A stretch of DNA of 64,000 nucleotides from Lolium rigidum (lineage: Eukaryota; Streptophyta; Magnoliopsida; Poales; Poaceae), in contig NC_061510.1 in NCBI RefSeq assembly GCF_022539505.1, positions 31,893,047 to 31,957,046 of the forward strand, read 5' to 3'. The stretch's first letter is position 1. Every line of letters begins with the position of its first letter. Below, in pieces: positions 45,922 to 56,220 of this stretch. The position numbers and the translations under genes are program-made. The notes beneath the pieces are model-generated. The model did not search any database. It was given only the letters and a program-made list of their open reading frames with translations, and had not been told where the DNA came from.

Positions 45922-46204
45922 TCAGTTTCATAATGTATTTAACTTGGGGCAAAAGCTAGAAATACATGGAAGAGAGTGAGTACACTCTTGTAATAATGCG
46001 TTCACGTTCATGTGCACCAACTAAAACATCCATAAGACTACTCATACGTGGGGTATCATAGGTGTATCGTGATATTCATGCATGCAAAGGACTAATGTGT
46101 CACTGAGTAGATATTGTATCATAACGCGTAAAACTAGAAACTTTAATATCAAATAGATCTAGTATGCAATTTGCATTGAGATTCTACGAATAAATAAATA
46201 TAAA
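45922..46204. other. Unassigned AT-rich sequence
   Basis: No recognised element or ORF. Confidence 0.3.
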
Positions 46205-46552
46205 GAAGTGTATGGAGCACAAGTATGATTTTGGTAAGTAAAGTTAATTCTTGCGGACTAATGGTTGCATCGAGTTATGTTTGTAAGATTTATCCATAAC
46301 CATTATATTCCTTGAACCATACATTTATTCAAGGATGAAATAATAAGATGAAGTGATAACCAAGGCGTTATTCAAAGAGTGATACAAAGATCGGTCATGA
46401 CAGAAGGTAGAGCCAATGACAAGCATTGATTGAAGAAGGAGAGAAGACGATGATCATGGAGTGAGCTCTCATGTGTATCTCAAGACACCAACATAATGAA
46501 GAAATAGAAGGATACCCCGCGCGTTGCAGCGTGAATTTCTCTGATAACTCTA

Positions 46553-46940
46553 TTGACATAGGCATCCCCAATGGGCCTGCCAAAGATGGTACCCGGGGTT
46601 TACTGAAGGCCCAGGACTCGAAGAATAAGAAGATTGGGAAGCCCATTTAGTGTTAAGAAAAGATAGATTGTATTAGAAAACATAGAGACTTGTAATCTTA
46701 CGGGTTGGATATGAAACCTTCCCGAACTTTGTAACATGTGTATTACGAAACCCTTGGCTCCGCCCTCTATATAAGGGGAGTCGAGGGACAAAGAGAGGAT
46801 CGAATCTACTGTCAACAGAACCCTAGTTTTCATAATCGGCGAGTACTTTTCGGCTGAAACCTTCGAGATCTACTTGCCCTCTACTTCTAGCAAAACCCTA
46901 GTCTACAATCTGTAGGCATTGACAAGTTAATCCTTTGTCA
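46553..46940 (+). repeat. E1 5' LTR (388 bp)
   Basis: It starts TGACATAGGCATCCCCAATG and ends AATCCTTTGTCA. It contains a TATA box CTCTATATAAGG at about 46766. Confidence 0.92.
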
Positions 46941-46942
46941 AT

Positions 46943-46960
46943 TGGCGCCGTCTGTGGGAA
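46943..46960 (+). promoter_or_regulatory. E1 primer binding site
   Basis: TGGCGCCGTCTGTGGGAA follows the 5' LTR by two bases, a PBS type frequent in plant gypsy elements. Confidence 0.8.
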
Positions 46961-46988
46961 TTAGAGGCTGCAAGGAACTGACCTCGAT

Positions 46989-47622
46989 GGCACGTCCAGA
47001 ATCGTCGACTTCGTCGGTGGCTAGCAATGCGATGGATAGAGGTAAACGGGAAAAAACTGATCTAGTCGATTTTATTCCTCACCCGCCCTCCCGTATGGAT
47101 GCATGTGCCTATCTGGAGGAGCCCATCGTCATGACGTTCGGAGAATTCCGATTTGGCGTCAACAAGGAAGGATCCTATCGTCTCGAAGTTCCGATCTCGT
47201 CGGAATTTTCGGCGATCGATTCTGGCTTTTCGTCGAGTGACGGGGAGTTTTCGTCGCCACGCTTCATCGACACCAAGGCAAGCGGAAAGCTAGCCAAAAT
47301 CTTCAGCGACACATCTTTCGAGTCGTCTGCGGACTCCTTTATAAGCAGCGATTCCGACAGCGTCGACAGCTTTGACTTCATCGACAAATCTGCGGTCATC
47401 GGAAAGGTCTTCACCAATCTATATGATGGTGTCACCAATCCCGATAAAAATCAATATTCAAACTACCATCAAATATATGCAATCGAAGAGGCAGGTCGAG
47501 CAGAACCAGAGGCGTCAGAGGCTTTCGATGATTTGGCGGTAGCCTCTGCATCCCAGGATCGGCGGCGACAAATTTTCTCGGCACCGTCAAAAGGAGGAAT
47601 ATTGTCTTCAACAGAGCCATGA
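46989..47622 (+). pseudogene. gag: E1 gag N-terminal fragment fused to antisense-gene sequence
   Basis: From ATG at 46989 the frame encodes about 180 residues of Ser/Asp-rich gag-like sequence (MARPESSTSSVASNAM, then FGEFRFGVNKEGSYRLEVP). Near 47535 it runs into the complement of exon 1 of the antisense gene and stops at 47622. An internal deletion therefore joined the start of gag to the antisense gene, removing the gag core and all of pol. No known gag core domain is visible. Confidence 0.65.
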
Positions 47623-48167
47623 TTCTCTTCACGGATGTATAACCATTTCTCGCGCCACCCTTGAACTGAATCAGGGAATTTGACGTCGAAATATTCGACG
47701 TCAGGGCGAACGCAGATCACAACGCCACCTATGTTGTAGGCGACGCTGGAAGAGCCTTTACGGCGACAGAGGAAGATACGTTTCCATAGGGACCAGTTAG
47801 GCTGGATCCCCAGGAAAGACTCGCACAATGTGATAAAAATAGAAATGTGGAGGACAGAATTGGGAGTGAGATGGTGAAGTTGCAGTCCATACATGAACAA
47901 CAACCCACGAAGGAAGTCATGGATAGGAGTGGAAAGACCACGGATGAGGTGGTCGACGAAACTAACCCGATATTGCATCGGCGGAGCTGGGTAGCTTTCT
48001 TCCTTGGGGAAGCGAATCGCATCTTGCTTCCCGCTGATGCCAAGCTTCTTCAGCATATTGATATCCTGCTGGGAGATCTTGGATCTCTCCCACTCCAAGT
48101 TTCCCAGATCTTCGGCTGCCATCTTTGCTTTGGGCGCGCTGTGCTTGGTGAGTTTGCGCGGTGGCAT
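47535..48167 (-). pseudogene. E1 antisense gene, exon 1 fragment (putative gypsy-type transposon protein)
   Basis: On the minus strand MPPRKLTKHSAPKAKMAAED begins at 48167 and matches exon 1 of the E2 antisense gene closely (for example SFVDHLIRGLSTPIHDFLRG). The match ends after RRRSWDAEAT near 47535, where the deletion joins it to gag; the chance frame continues to 47469. A TATA-like CTATTTAAG (complement of 48298-48306) lies about 130 bp upstream, as in E2. The family resembles Pfam Transposase_28, found antisense near the 3' end of several grass gypsy elements. Exons 2-6 are absent. Confidence 0.75.
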
Positions 48168-48918
48168 CAACTAGAGTGGAAGCAACGAGCGAGCGAGCGG
48201 GGGAGCACAAGAAATTTTGGGGCGCATTGGAAAGCTTTTGCAGAGGAAGAGCAGATGGGCGGCGCGAGCGAAAGTGATAGAGGAAGAAGACGATGAACTT
48301 AAATAGAGGAGCGGTGAAACGGCACAACCAATGGATAGGAACGATGTGAAGCAGATGGAGTACACGTGGACAAAGGGTAAAATTGGATTTTCACTAAGAA
48401 AAGAAACGACAGAGGGCACAGTGTGTGCGCCAGAAAAAGTGGAGAAAGTGTATCCCCCACTTGCACGACGTGTCAATCAGATGGGGAATTAGGGCCCACA
48501 AGGCAGTGAGAGGAGCGGTTTCCGCATGTTTCCAATACGGTAATCGTGGCTATCATCAGCAATGAGGTCACTGAGGTAAAAGAAAAACTCGAATAAGGAG
48601 TCTGGTAAAAATATCGACAACGTAAGATTATTTCGAGATCCTTTGATCAAATACAAGTTTTTGCCCAAATGCTCGGGGGCTACTTTGGAAAACTTCGAGT
48701 ATGACAAAATAGAAATGGTGAGAGCCTATGACCAAGTGCAAGCGCTAAAAGTCGCGAATAAATCTCTGAATGCCGTAAAACTTTGCGAAGGTAAGACCCC
48801 AGATCCGTTCTGAGCGGCGTGGCACCGTCTCTTTGCATATCGAAAGGTTATGCATTAAATTCGACAAGATTATTGAATGATTAAAGTTGGAGATTTTCCC
48901 TGATTCTTCGATTCAAGA

Positions 48919-48935
48919 AAAATCTCGGGGGCTAC
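48919..48935 (+). promoter_or_regulatory. E1 polypurine tract
   Basis: AAATCTCGGGGGCTAC lies immediately before the 3' LTR. A similar CTCGGGGGCTAC occurs upstream at about 48671. Confidence 0.65.
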
Positions 48936-49323
48936 TGACATAGGCATCCCCAATGGGCCTGCCAAAGATGGTACCCGGGGTTTACTGAAGGCCCAGGACT
49001 CGAAGAATAAGAAGATTCGGAAGCCCATTTAGTGTTAAGGAAAGATAGATTGTATTAGGAAACATAGAGACTTGTAATCTTACGGGTTGGATATGAAACC
49101 TTCCCGAACTTTGTAACTTGTGTATTACGAAACCCTCGGCTCCACCCTCTATATAAGGGGGAGTCGAGGAACAAAGAGAGGATCGAATCTATTGTCAACA
49201 GAACCCTAGTTTTTACAATCAGCGAGTACTTTTCGGCTGAAACCTTCGAGATCTACTTGCCCTCTACTTATAGCAAAACCCTAGTCTACAATCTGTAGGC
49301 ATTGACAAGTTAATCCTTTGTCA
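48936..49323 (+). repeat. E1 3' LTR (388 bp)
   Basis: It has the same ends as the 5' LTR (TGACATAGGC and CCTTTGTCA) and the TATA box CTCTATATAAGG. Confidence 0.92.
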
Positions 49324-51620
49324 TCTATTTTGTAAAAAAACAAAAGAATATAAGTTGATTGGAATATGATGTTATTTGTCGGAACATGCAGAATTCAATT
49401 GGCGTAAATAGTCAAGAGGCTAACTTAAAAAAACTGACTTGAAATGGTTATGTAGTTGACGGCTAAAAGTTGATGATGTGGATAATTGGATGGTTTAAAA
49501 AATAGATGATGTGGCTTGCATGTAGAGTATTTATGAATGTTAGTGGAGGATGACATGGAGAATTGGATGGCTAATAGAATGGATGATGTGGATAGCTTGC
49601 ATGTTGAGATAGACAACTTAAATGACCCTCTAGTGGGGTTTTGCTTTATAAGAGATATAGATAAGAATTGGTGCGCTAGTTCAAGATGAACCACCTCAAA
49701 GAGATCATGAGCTTGAAACTTGCCATCCATACGGTGATCATGGATATATGAAGATATCACGAAAACTAAGCTCTCACATAGTGGATTATGGGGAGAAAAC
49801 CGCAAGACTTCATCAAGCACACACAATAAAAAAATAAAGGCATTTCCCTTGAAGCACGCAATATTTTCATCATCTAGCTCAAGTGAAATTTCCAAGGTTA
49901 AGGTTTGTTCTTGATAGGGTTTTTTTATCGGTCTCGTGGTTTAGTTGGGAGACCGGATTATGAGATAGTTGGCCATACTGTCAAGAGGGCTCTCGAGTGA
50001 GTAACTTGATTGTATCGTTCAGAGAGAGCTCGAAGCCTTGCATACTTGGCATCATTTTTGTGTGGATATTATCCATGTTAAGTTTTATAGCTTATGTTTG
50101 TTCTCACGACTGATATGAAAACCTTGTTGCATTGTTGATGTTGAGGTTTTTACCGATTCTTTTATAAAGGATGCTCCACGCCTCTGTATACTTGGTATTT
50201 TTTTGGGTACTAATTTTATTTATCTTTACAATAAAATTGGTTTCATCTTAATCGAAGTTTCATGTTCAAGATATTGCATTTTAGGTTTTGAAGGCTTAAA
50301 TGGTTCGTCTCTTTTAGAGAGGTCAAACCTTTCATAATTTGGTTTTATCCTCCCTTTTGTAATATGATGGTTCTCTGTATGATCTTATATAGATTTTTTC
50401 TAGCTTCAAAACAAGCCCACGATCATCAAAATCAGAGCCTAGATGCAAAAGTTATTTCCATTTTCGTGTAAACCGTGTGGTAGTACTAGTTCTAGCCCCA
50501 GTAGTACCAGGTTTTGGTACCGGCATGTCTAGACTAGACTGCGTTTCGTCGCCCAAGATCCCCCAGAACAACAGTAGTGCTAGGAAAAAGTTCAGTACTA
50601 CCAGGTTGCGCATTTTTGGGCTGCAACAATTGGATTTCGCGGGACGTATTTATGGGCCCTTCTTCCCAATGGTTTCTCATCCTTTTTAGCAAGTTTTTCC
50701 CAACGTTGTTGAACATCCCAATCTTTCTTTCTCCCTATTCCCTCCATGATTCTTATTTCAATTTGAGAGAAAAGCGAGGGGATATCTAGATCTACAATCT
50801 TACCATTCAAAAATCCCCTCTTTGTGAGGGAATCCATTAGATATACATCATGGAGATATTGTGTGTTCTCCTATTGTGTTCTTCCTCTCTTATTCCACCT
50901 ATAGCTTTTGTACATTTGGTGAAATTTGCGGGTGAAGTTCTTACCATTGCATTTGGTGTATCGATTTGAGTTCTCTATGGTGTTATGTGGAAGTGAAAGT
51001 TCGTGATTTGATTCTCCTAGGTTCTTATACCTGGGCTTTTTCCTCTTGGGTTATTGGAACCCTTGACGGCTTTGTGGATTAGTGGTGTTTTGGGGGTCTC
51101 TAATTAAGTTGTGGATATTCCTCAAGTGTGAGGCCTTCATGATGATTTCTTTGGAGCATCCAATTAAGTTGTGGAGATTGCCCCAAACTTGTACGGGTTC
51201 GATGACCACCCTCAAGGTTCAAAAGTGGGTTGACGACTTTCCTTTTGGTGGGAAGGATCGAGGAGAATACGGTGAGGCCTTCATGGCTGAAAGTTCACAG
51301 ATGGTAAACCTAGAGGGGGTCAATAGGTTTCTACAAATATTAATTTTTTCTTTGCAATATTAGGTTTTGTGGAATATAAAGGTGAGCCTAATGCAAATTA
51401 GGTGGGACACCCTATATGATGATACAAGTAACTCAAGTAAGGAGTTCGGTTAGAGATAACCGATAGCACGCGTAGACGAGGGTTTATTCCCGTGTTCCCT
51501 TCCTTTGCAAGAAGGTACGTCACCGTTTGGAGGGGTGGAGGTCCCACGAAGGATTCCCCAATGCCACGAAGGCACACCCTATTCTCCGGAGCCTATCCCA
51601 CGAAGGAATAGCTCACTCAC

Positions 51621-52008
51621 TGACAAAGGATTAACTTGTTAATGCCTACAGATTGTAGACTAGGGTTTTGCTGGAAGTAGAGGGCAAGTAGATCTCGAAG
51701 GTTTCAGCCGAAAAGTACTCGCTGATTGTAAAAGCTAGGGTTCTGTTCACAATAGATTCGATCCTTTCTTCGTCCCTCGACTCCCCCTTATATAGGAGGT
51801 GGAGCCGAGGGTTTCGTAGTATACAAGTTACAGAGTCCGGGAGGGTTTCATACCCGTCCCGTAAGATTACAAGTCTCTATATTTCCAAATACAATCTATC
51901 TTTCCTTAACACTAAATGGGCTCCCGAATCTGTTTATTCTTCGAGTCATTGGCCTTCAGTAAATCCCGGGTACTATCTTCGGCAGGCCCATTGGGAATGC
52001 CTATGTCA
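51621..52008 (-). repeat. E2 3' LTR (388 bp)
   Basis: The complement begins TGACATAGGCATTCCCAATG and ends CCTTTGTCA, matching the E1 LTRs. CTTATATAGGAG near 51788 is the complement-strand TATA region. Confidence 0.92.
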
Positions 52009-53287
52009 GTAGCCCCCGAGATTTTTCTTGAATCGAAGAATCAGGAAAAATCTCCAACTTTAATCATTCAATAATCTTGTCGAATTTAATGCATAACTTT
52101 TCGATACGCGAATACTATATTGTACAGGGATAATGGTAGTTGGGGCTAGTTCATCTGACGGATCAGGTACTAGTTAACTGCTCTAGTGGCAATCCGCAAA
52201 AACCTACTTCAAGATCACGTCCCTGGACATGATTTCGGGATACTGGTGTAAACTTCGACGAGTGCCGCTTAAGGTCTTACCATTCCGTCGAGTCCCGACT
52301 CATATTTTATCGGGTACCTAACCCGTCCGTTAGGATTTTTCTTCGTATCTGTTGATACGGAAAAAAGTAGCAAACCGCCGTCAGAGACGGTGCCACGCCG
52401 CTCAGAACGGATCTGGGGTCTTACCTTGGCAAAGTTTTGCGGCATTCAGAGATTATTCGCGACTTTTAGCGCTCTGAGAATATATTGTCGAGTGCTTTTC
52501 GGCTGTTGGAATAGCACATTTTATTGAGTCACATTTGATGACTTATTTTGCCTTCCCGATGGGAGTATATGTAGAGTTATCTGTATAACTCGAAATATAC
52601 TCACTTCTTTTTCTTTCTTTATATTTTTGTCTAAATTCATCGGACACGAGAACAGCGTTCCCGATGGGAGTAGCCCCCGAGGCTACAGCCAAGGACTTGT
52701 ACTTGGTTGTAGGCTCCACAGATTAATATCTTATGTCGCTATATTGGTAATCCTTCTCGAGCATTTCATATCTATCGGGTGCGCGACCAGCGCTCCCGAT
52801 GGGAGTAGCCCCCGAGGCTATATATGATCAAATGCTTGCATTTGGTCATAGGCTCCCGCCATTTCTATTTTGTCATACACGAAGCTTTCTTTCTTTTTCC
52901 AAAGTAGCCCCCGAGCATTTGGGCAAAAACTTGTATTTGATCAAAAGCTCTCGAAATAATCAGTAATCTTCTGCCGTCGATTATTTTTATCAAGAGTCAT
53001 AGTCGAGTTTTTTACTTCACTATGGTGACATCATTGCTAACGATAGCCACGATTACTGTATCGGGAACATGCGAGAACTGGTTCTCTCTCTGCCTTGTGG
53101 GTCCTTTTTCTTTATCCAGTTAACACGTCGCGCAAGTGGGGGACACACGTCCTCCACTTTTTCCGGCGCACGCACTGTGTCGCATGTCCCTTCTTTTCTC
53201 AGTAAAAATCCGTTTTTACCCTTCGTCCACGTGTGCTTCATCTGCGCCATAACATTTCCATCCAACGGTTGCGTCGATTCTCCACAC
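52009..53287. other. E2 region between LTR and antisense gene, with repeated PPT-like blocks
   Basis: The complement of GTAGCCCCCGAGATTTTTC at 52009 is the PPT. The block AGTAGCCCCCGAG recurs at about 52670, 52804 and 52903, twice preceded by TCCCGATGGG. No coding signal is apparent. The stretch 53040-53290 is the promoter side of the antisense gene. Confidence 0.6.
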
Positions 53288-53298
53288 CTCTATTTAAG
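53288..53298 (+). promoter_or_regulatory. TATA-like box of the E2 antisense gene
   Basis: CTCTATTTAAG lies about 130 bp upstream of the ATG at 53428. The matching position in E1 has the same motif, so it is conserved between two family members. Confidence 0.5.
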
Positions 53299-53427
53299 TC
53301 CATCGTATTCTTCCTCTGGCACTTTCGCTTGCGCCACCCATCTGCTTTTCCTCTGCAAAAACTCCCCACTGCGCCCAGAGTTCCTTGTGCTCCATTGCTC
53401 GTGCGCTCATCTCCTCCATTCCCGTTC

Positions 53428-56059
53428 ATGCCACCGCGCAAACTCACCAGGCACAGCACCCCTGAATCAAAGATGGCAGCTGAAGATCTGGGGAGCTTGG
53501 AGTGGGAGAGATCCAAGATCTCCCAACAAGATGTCAACATGCTAAAAAAGCTTGGCATCAGCGGGAAGAAAGACGCGCTGCGCTTCCCGAAGGAAGAAAG
53601 CTACCCAGCCCCGCCGATGCAATATCGGGTTAGTTTCGTCGACCACCTCATCCGTGGTCTTTCCACTCCCATCCATGATTTCCTTCGTGGGTTGCTCTTC
53701 ATGTATGGACTGCAACTTCACCATCTCACTCCCAATTCCATCCTCCACATCTCTATTTTTATCACATTGTGCGAGTCTTTCCTTGGGGTCCAGCCTAACT
53801 GGTCCCTATGGAAACGTATCTTTCTTTGTCGCCGTAATGGCTCTTCCAGCGTCGCCTATAACATAGGCGGCGTTGTGATCTGCGTCCGCCCCGACGTCGA
53901 ATACTTCGACGTCAAATTCCCTGATTCAGTTCAAGGGTGGCGCAAAAAATGGTTATACATCCGCGAGGAAAACCATGGCTCCGTTGAAGACAACATCCCT
54001 CCTTTTGACGGTGCCGAGAAAATCTGTCGCCGCCGATCTTGGGATGCAGAGGCTACCGACGCAGAAAAAGCGGCGACAGAGGCCCTGATGACACGCATCC
54101 ACGAACTCCAGAATACTCGTGGACAAGAATTGTCGGGTATCCAAATCACGGCGTATTTCCTTAGGATTAGGGTGCAGCCTCTTCAAGCTCGCAAAAACCC
54201 CCTTTGGATGTACGTTGGCGATAAAGATGTGGATCGCTTGTCGGCTGACTTATCCATCAATGACTTGGCGAAACTTGTCCGGAAGATCTCGTCGCTGAAC
54301 AAGAAAGACAGCGTCCCGACATCTTGCGGTGTGACGCCGTATAGCGTCACCAACGCACTCCCGCAGGTAATATGTTGTTTTTTTAAACATTAGCTTTGTT
54401 CACATCTTTATTTTCCTTCTGTCTTCTTCATACTGCTTTTTCCTTCAATCGTTTCATGCCGATGTTTTTCCTGTCTTTGAATAGGACCACGCAACTGCAT
54501 CACCTCTTCCTCCCCTTCCTGAAGGTGGGGAAGTCGAAGAAAGGGCTGTTGTCACCGACGACAACCAGGGTGTGTCTCGCCCTGAGAGTGAAGCCGCAGG
54601 TTCTCGAAAATCTGCGGCATCCTCTGAAAAGGACGCTGAGGCCGAGGCAACATCGTCGACACGCTCTCCTCCTTCAGCTGCTTCTCCTAGGAGCAAACAG
54701 AAGAGGGACGAGGCTGTTGGCACCGGCACCTCCAAAGCCGGTGCTGCCCGTGCCGAAGAAACTGTGCCTGATGCTAGGAAGAAGGCTTTGGATCTTTACG
54801 AAGCTGCTCTTATCAGCTCGTAAGTTTGTAATGCACTATATTTGTCTCTTGTCGATACTTTTTGAAGTTGCTTTTTTACCCTGTCGCTTTATTTGTTGTA
54901 GTGGCGATGAAGAGGAGGATGCATCTATTGACGAGACTGCTCGAACGAGCACGTCTCGTACTTTAGTTGTCTCAGAAGCTCGTCCTGATGGCGACGAAAC
55001 TTCACCTCCTCAACAAAACCCGGAACATCCAACGCCAGCTGTGAGCCCCCAGTCTCCTTCCCCGAAGAGAGCCAGGATGGAATCAACCAAGGAACCAACC
55101 ATACTAGCTGGTTGTTCCTCGACTCCTTTGATGGAAGAGGTAAATTGTTTTCTTTTGTCCTGTATTGATTTTACTGCTTTGAATTTCCCTCTTTTTCTTC
55201 TTGATGTCGAGTTTTTCTTCCTCCTACATTGATCCTTCTTGCATGGTGATTTCTGCAGCCTTTCATGAAAGAGCTCATCCGCTTCGGTACCCAATTTATC
55301 GGGTACCACGATTATGCCGCCAAACTTGAAGGTACCCTCTTTTTTCCTTGTCGGTCTTTCTTTGTCGAGTATATGCTGTCACTTTTTTGTGCTGCAGTAC
55401 TTTACTTGTCTATCTTATGATGGCAGAAAAACTTGCGGAAGCCAACAAACGCGCTGACGCTCTTGCTGCTGAATTAGAGCAAAGCGAAACAGCTCGCATG
55501 AAAGCTGAAGCAGATGTTGCTGCCGTCGAAGATCTTCAGAAAAGACTCGACGATGCAAAAAATGCTCTGAGCGAAAATGTAGCTCAGCATTCTGCTCGTG
55601 AAGAAGAAATCCTTAGTCGACTAGAATCACAAAGTCGACGTTTTGTTAGTAAGTGCCTAGACTCTCGTTGCTTTTTTGAGGCGTCTTTGTTCCCTTTTTT
55701 GCTTAACCAATTCTCTCTTATTTTATTCAGGGAGGACAAATCAAGAGTATGAGCTGGAAAGCCCTGAGGGTGACCAGCTCCTTGATGCCCTTTCCCTTCT
55801 TGAAATTCATGGTACTGAAGCCCGTGACGGCCTTGCTGAAGCTAGGATTGGCCTGTCGCGGCCTTTTCCATATTTTTTCAAGAAGAAGGAAGAGCCCGCA
55901 ATTTTTATTGATCTTGCCAAGTGCTTTTCTTCCCAAGAGGACCTTGGGCTCCAACTTCGCCAAGAAGGGTTGAAAGTTGGTGTCGAAGGTACAATCGCCT
56001 TGGTCGCTGAAAGCCAACAAAACGTCGACTGGGCAAGGGTTGAAAGGTGGATAGGGTGA
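53428..56059 (+). CDS. Antisense six-exon gene in E2 (putative gypsy-type transposon protein, Transposase_28-like), 711 codons when spliced
   Basis: Proposed exons are 53428-54366, 54485-54819, 54902-55139, 55259-55331, 55427-55648 and 55731-56059. All five introns have GT...AG borders, and the phases join into one open frame. Exon 1 carries the family core (SFVDHLIRGLSTPIHDFLRG, LHISIFITLCESFLGVQPNW, VICVRPDVEYFDVKFPDS). Exons 2-3 are Ser/Glu/Pro-rich and low-complexity. Exon 5 is a coiled coil (KLAEANKRADALAAELEQSE). Exon 6 holds LLDALSLLEIHGTEARDGL. The gene runs opposite to the LTR of its own element, which explains how introns survive retrotransposition. Its biochemical role is unknown; Pfam calls relatives putative gypsy-type transposon proteins. 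The last exon abuts the internal deletion, so the natural C-terminus may be longer. Confidence 0.8.
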
Positions 56060-56114
56060 AGAAAAATGAAAAAGTGATAAAAAGATGAAGAAATGAAGGA
56101 AAAGAAAGAATGAA

Positions 56115-56220
56115 TCCTTAACACTAAATGGGCTCCCGAATCTCTTTATTCTTCGAGTCCTGGGCCTTCAGTAAACCCCGGGTACTATCTTCGGCAGGCC
56201 CATTGGGAATGCCTATGTCA
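56115..56220 (-). repeat. E2 5' LTR remnant (106 bp)
   Basis: It matches the outer end of the E2 3' LTR from TCCTTAACACTAAATGGG to GCCTATGTCA. Confidence 0.88.

Larger units (their letters stand above)
46553..49323 (+). mobile_element. E1: 388-bp-LTR gypsy-type deletion derivative with perfect TSD
   Basis: Two 388-bp LTRs flank a 1995-bp interior. The 5-bp target site duplication TCTAT is present at 46548-46552 and 49324-49328. The interior holds the PBS, an N-terminal gag fragment fused to part of an antisense gene, and a PPT. All of pol is missing. I count roughly 13 substitutions and one indel between the two LTRs, about 3%, which suggests insertion about a million years ago at commonly used grass rates (inference). 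Confidence 0.9.
46205..51290 (+). repeat. Old copia LTR relic (same family as 20792-23088), interrupted by element E1
   Basis: The parts 46205-46552 and 49329-51290 (about 2.3 kb together) align by eye along the copia LTR at 20792-23088: TTTTGGTAAGTAAAGTTAAT at the start, GGTTTAGTTGGGAGACCGG near 49940, CTCTCGAGTGAGTAACTTGA near 49992, and CCAATTAAGTTGTGGAGATT near 51160. The GC-rich island of the younger LTR is much reduced here (50461-50650). No PBS or gag follows, so it may be a solo or truncated LTR. Confidence 0.75.
51621..56220 (-). mobile_element. E2: 388-bp-LTR gypsy-type element, minus strand, TSD ctcac, 5' LTR mostly deleted
   Basis: The left (3') LTR is complete at 51621-52008. 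The right (5') LTR keeps only its outer 106 bp (56115-56220). The flanking CTCAC at 51616-51620 and 56221-56225 shows that both outer borders are original. An internal deletion removed most of the 5' LTR, the PBS, gag and pol, but left the antisense six-exon gene. E2 belongs to the same family as E1 and lies in inverted orientation to it. Confidence 0.88.

Noticed and set aside
53233..54393. Antisense ORF as a host gene
   Set aside because: It lies within TSD-bounded retroelement E2, and a second copy sits at the same place in E1, so it is element-borne.
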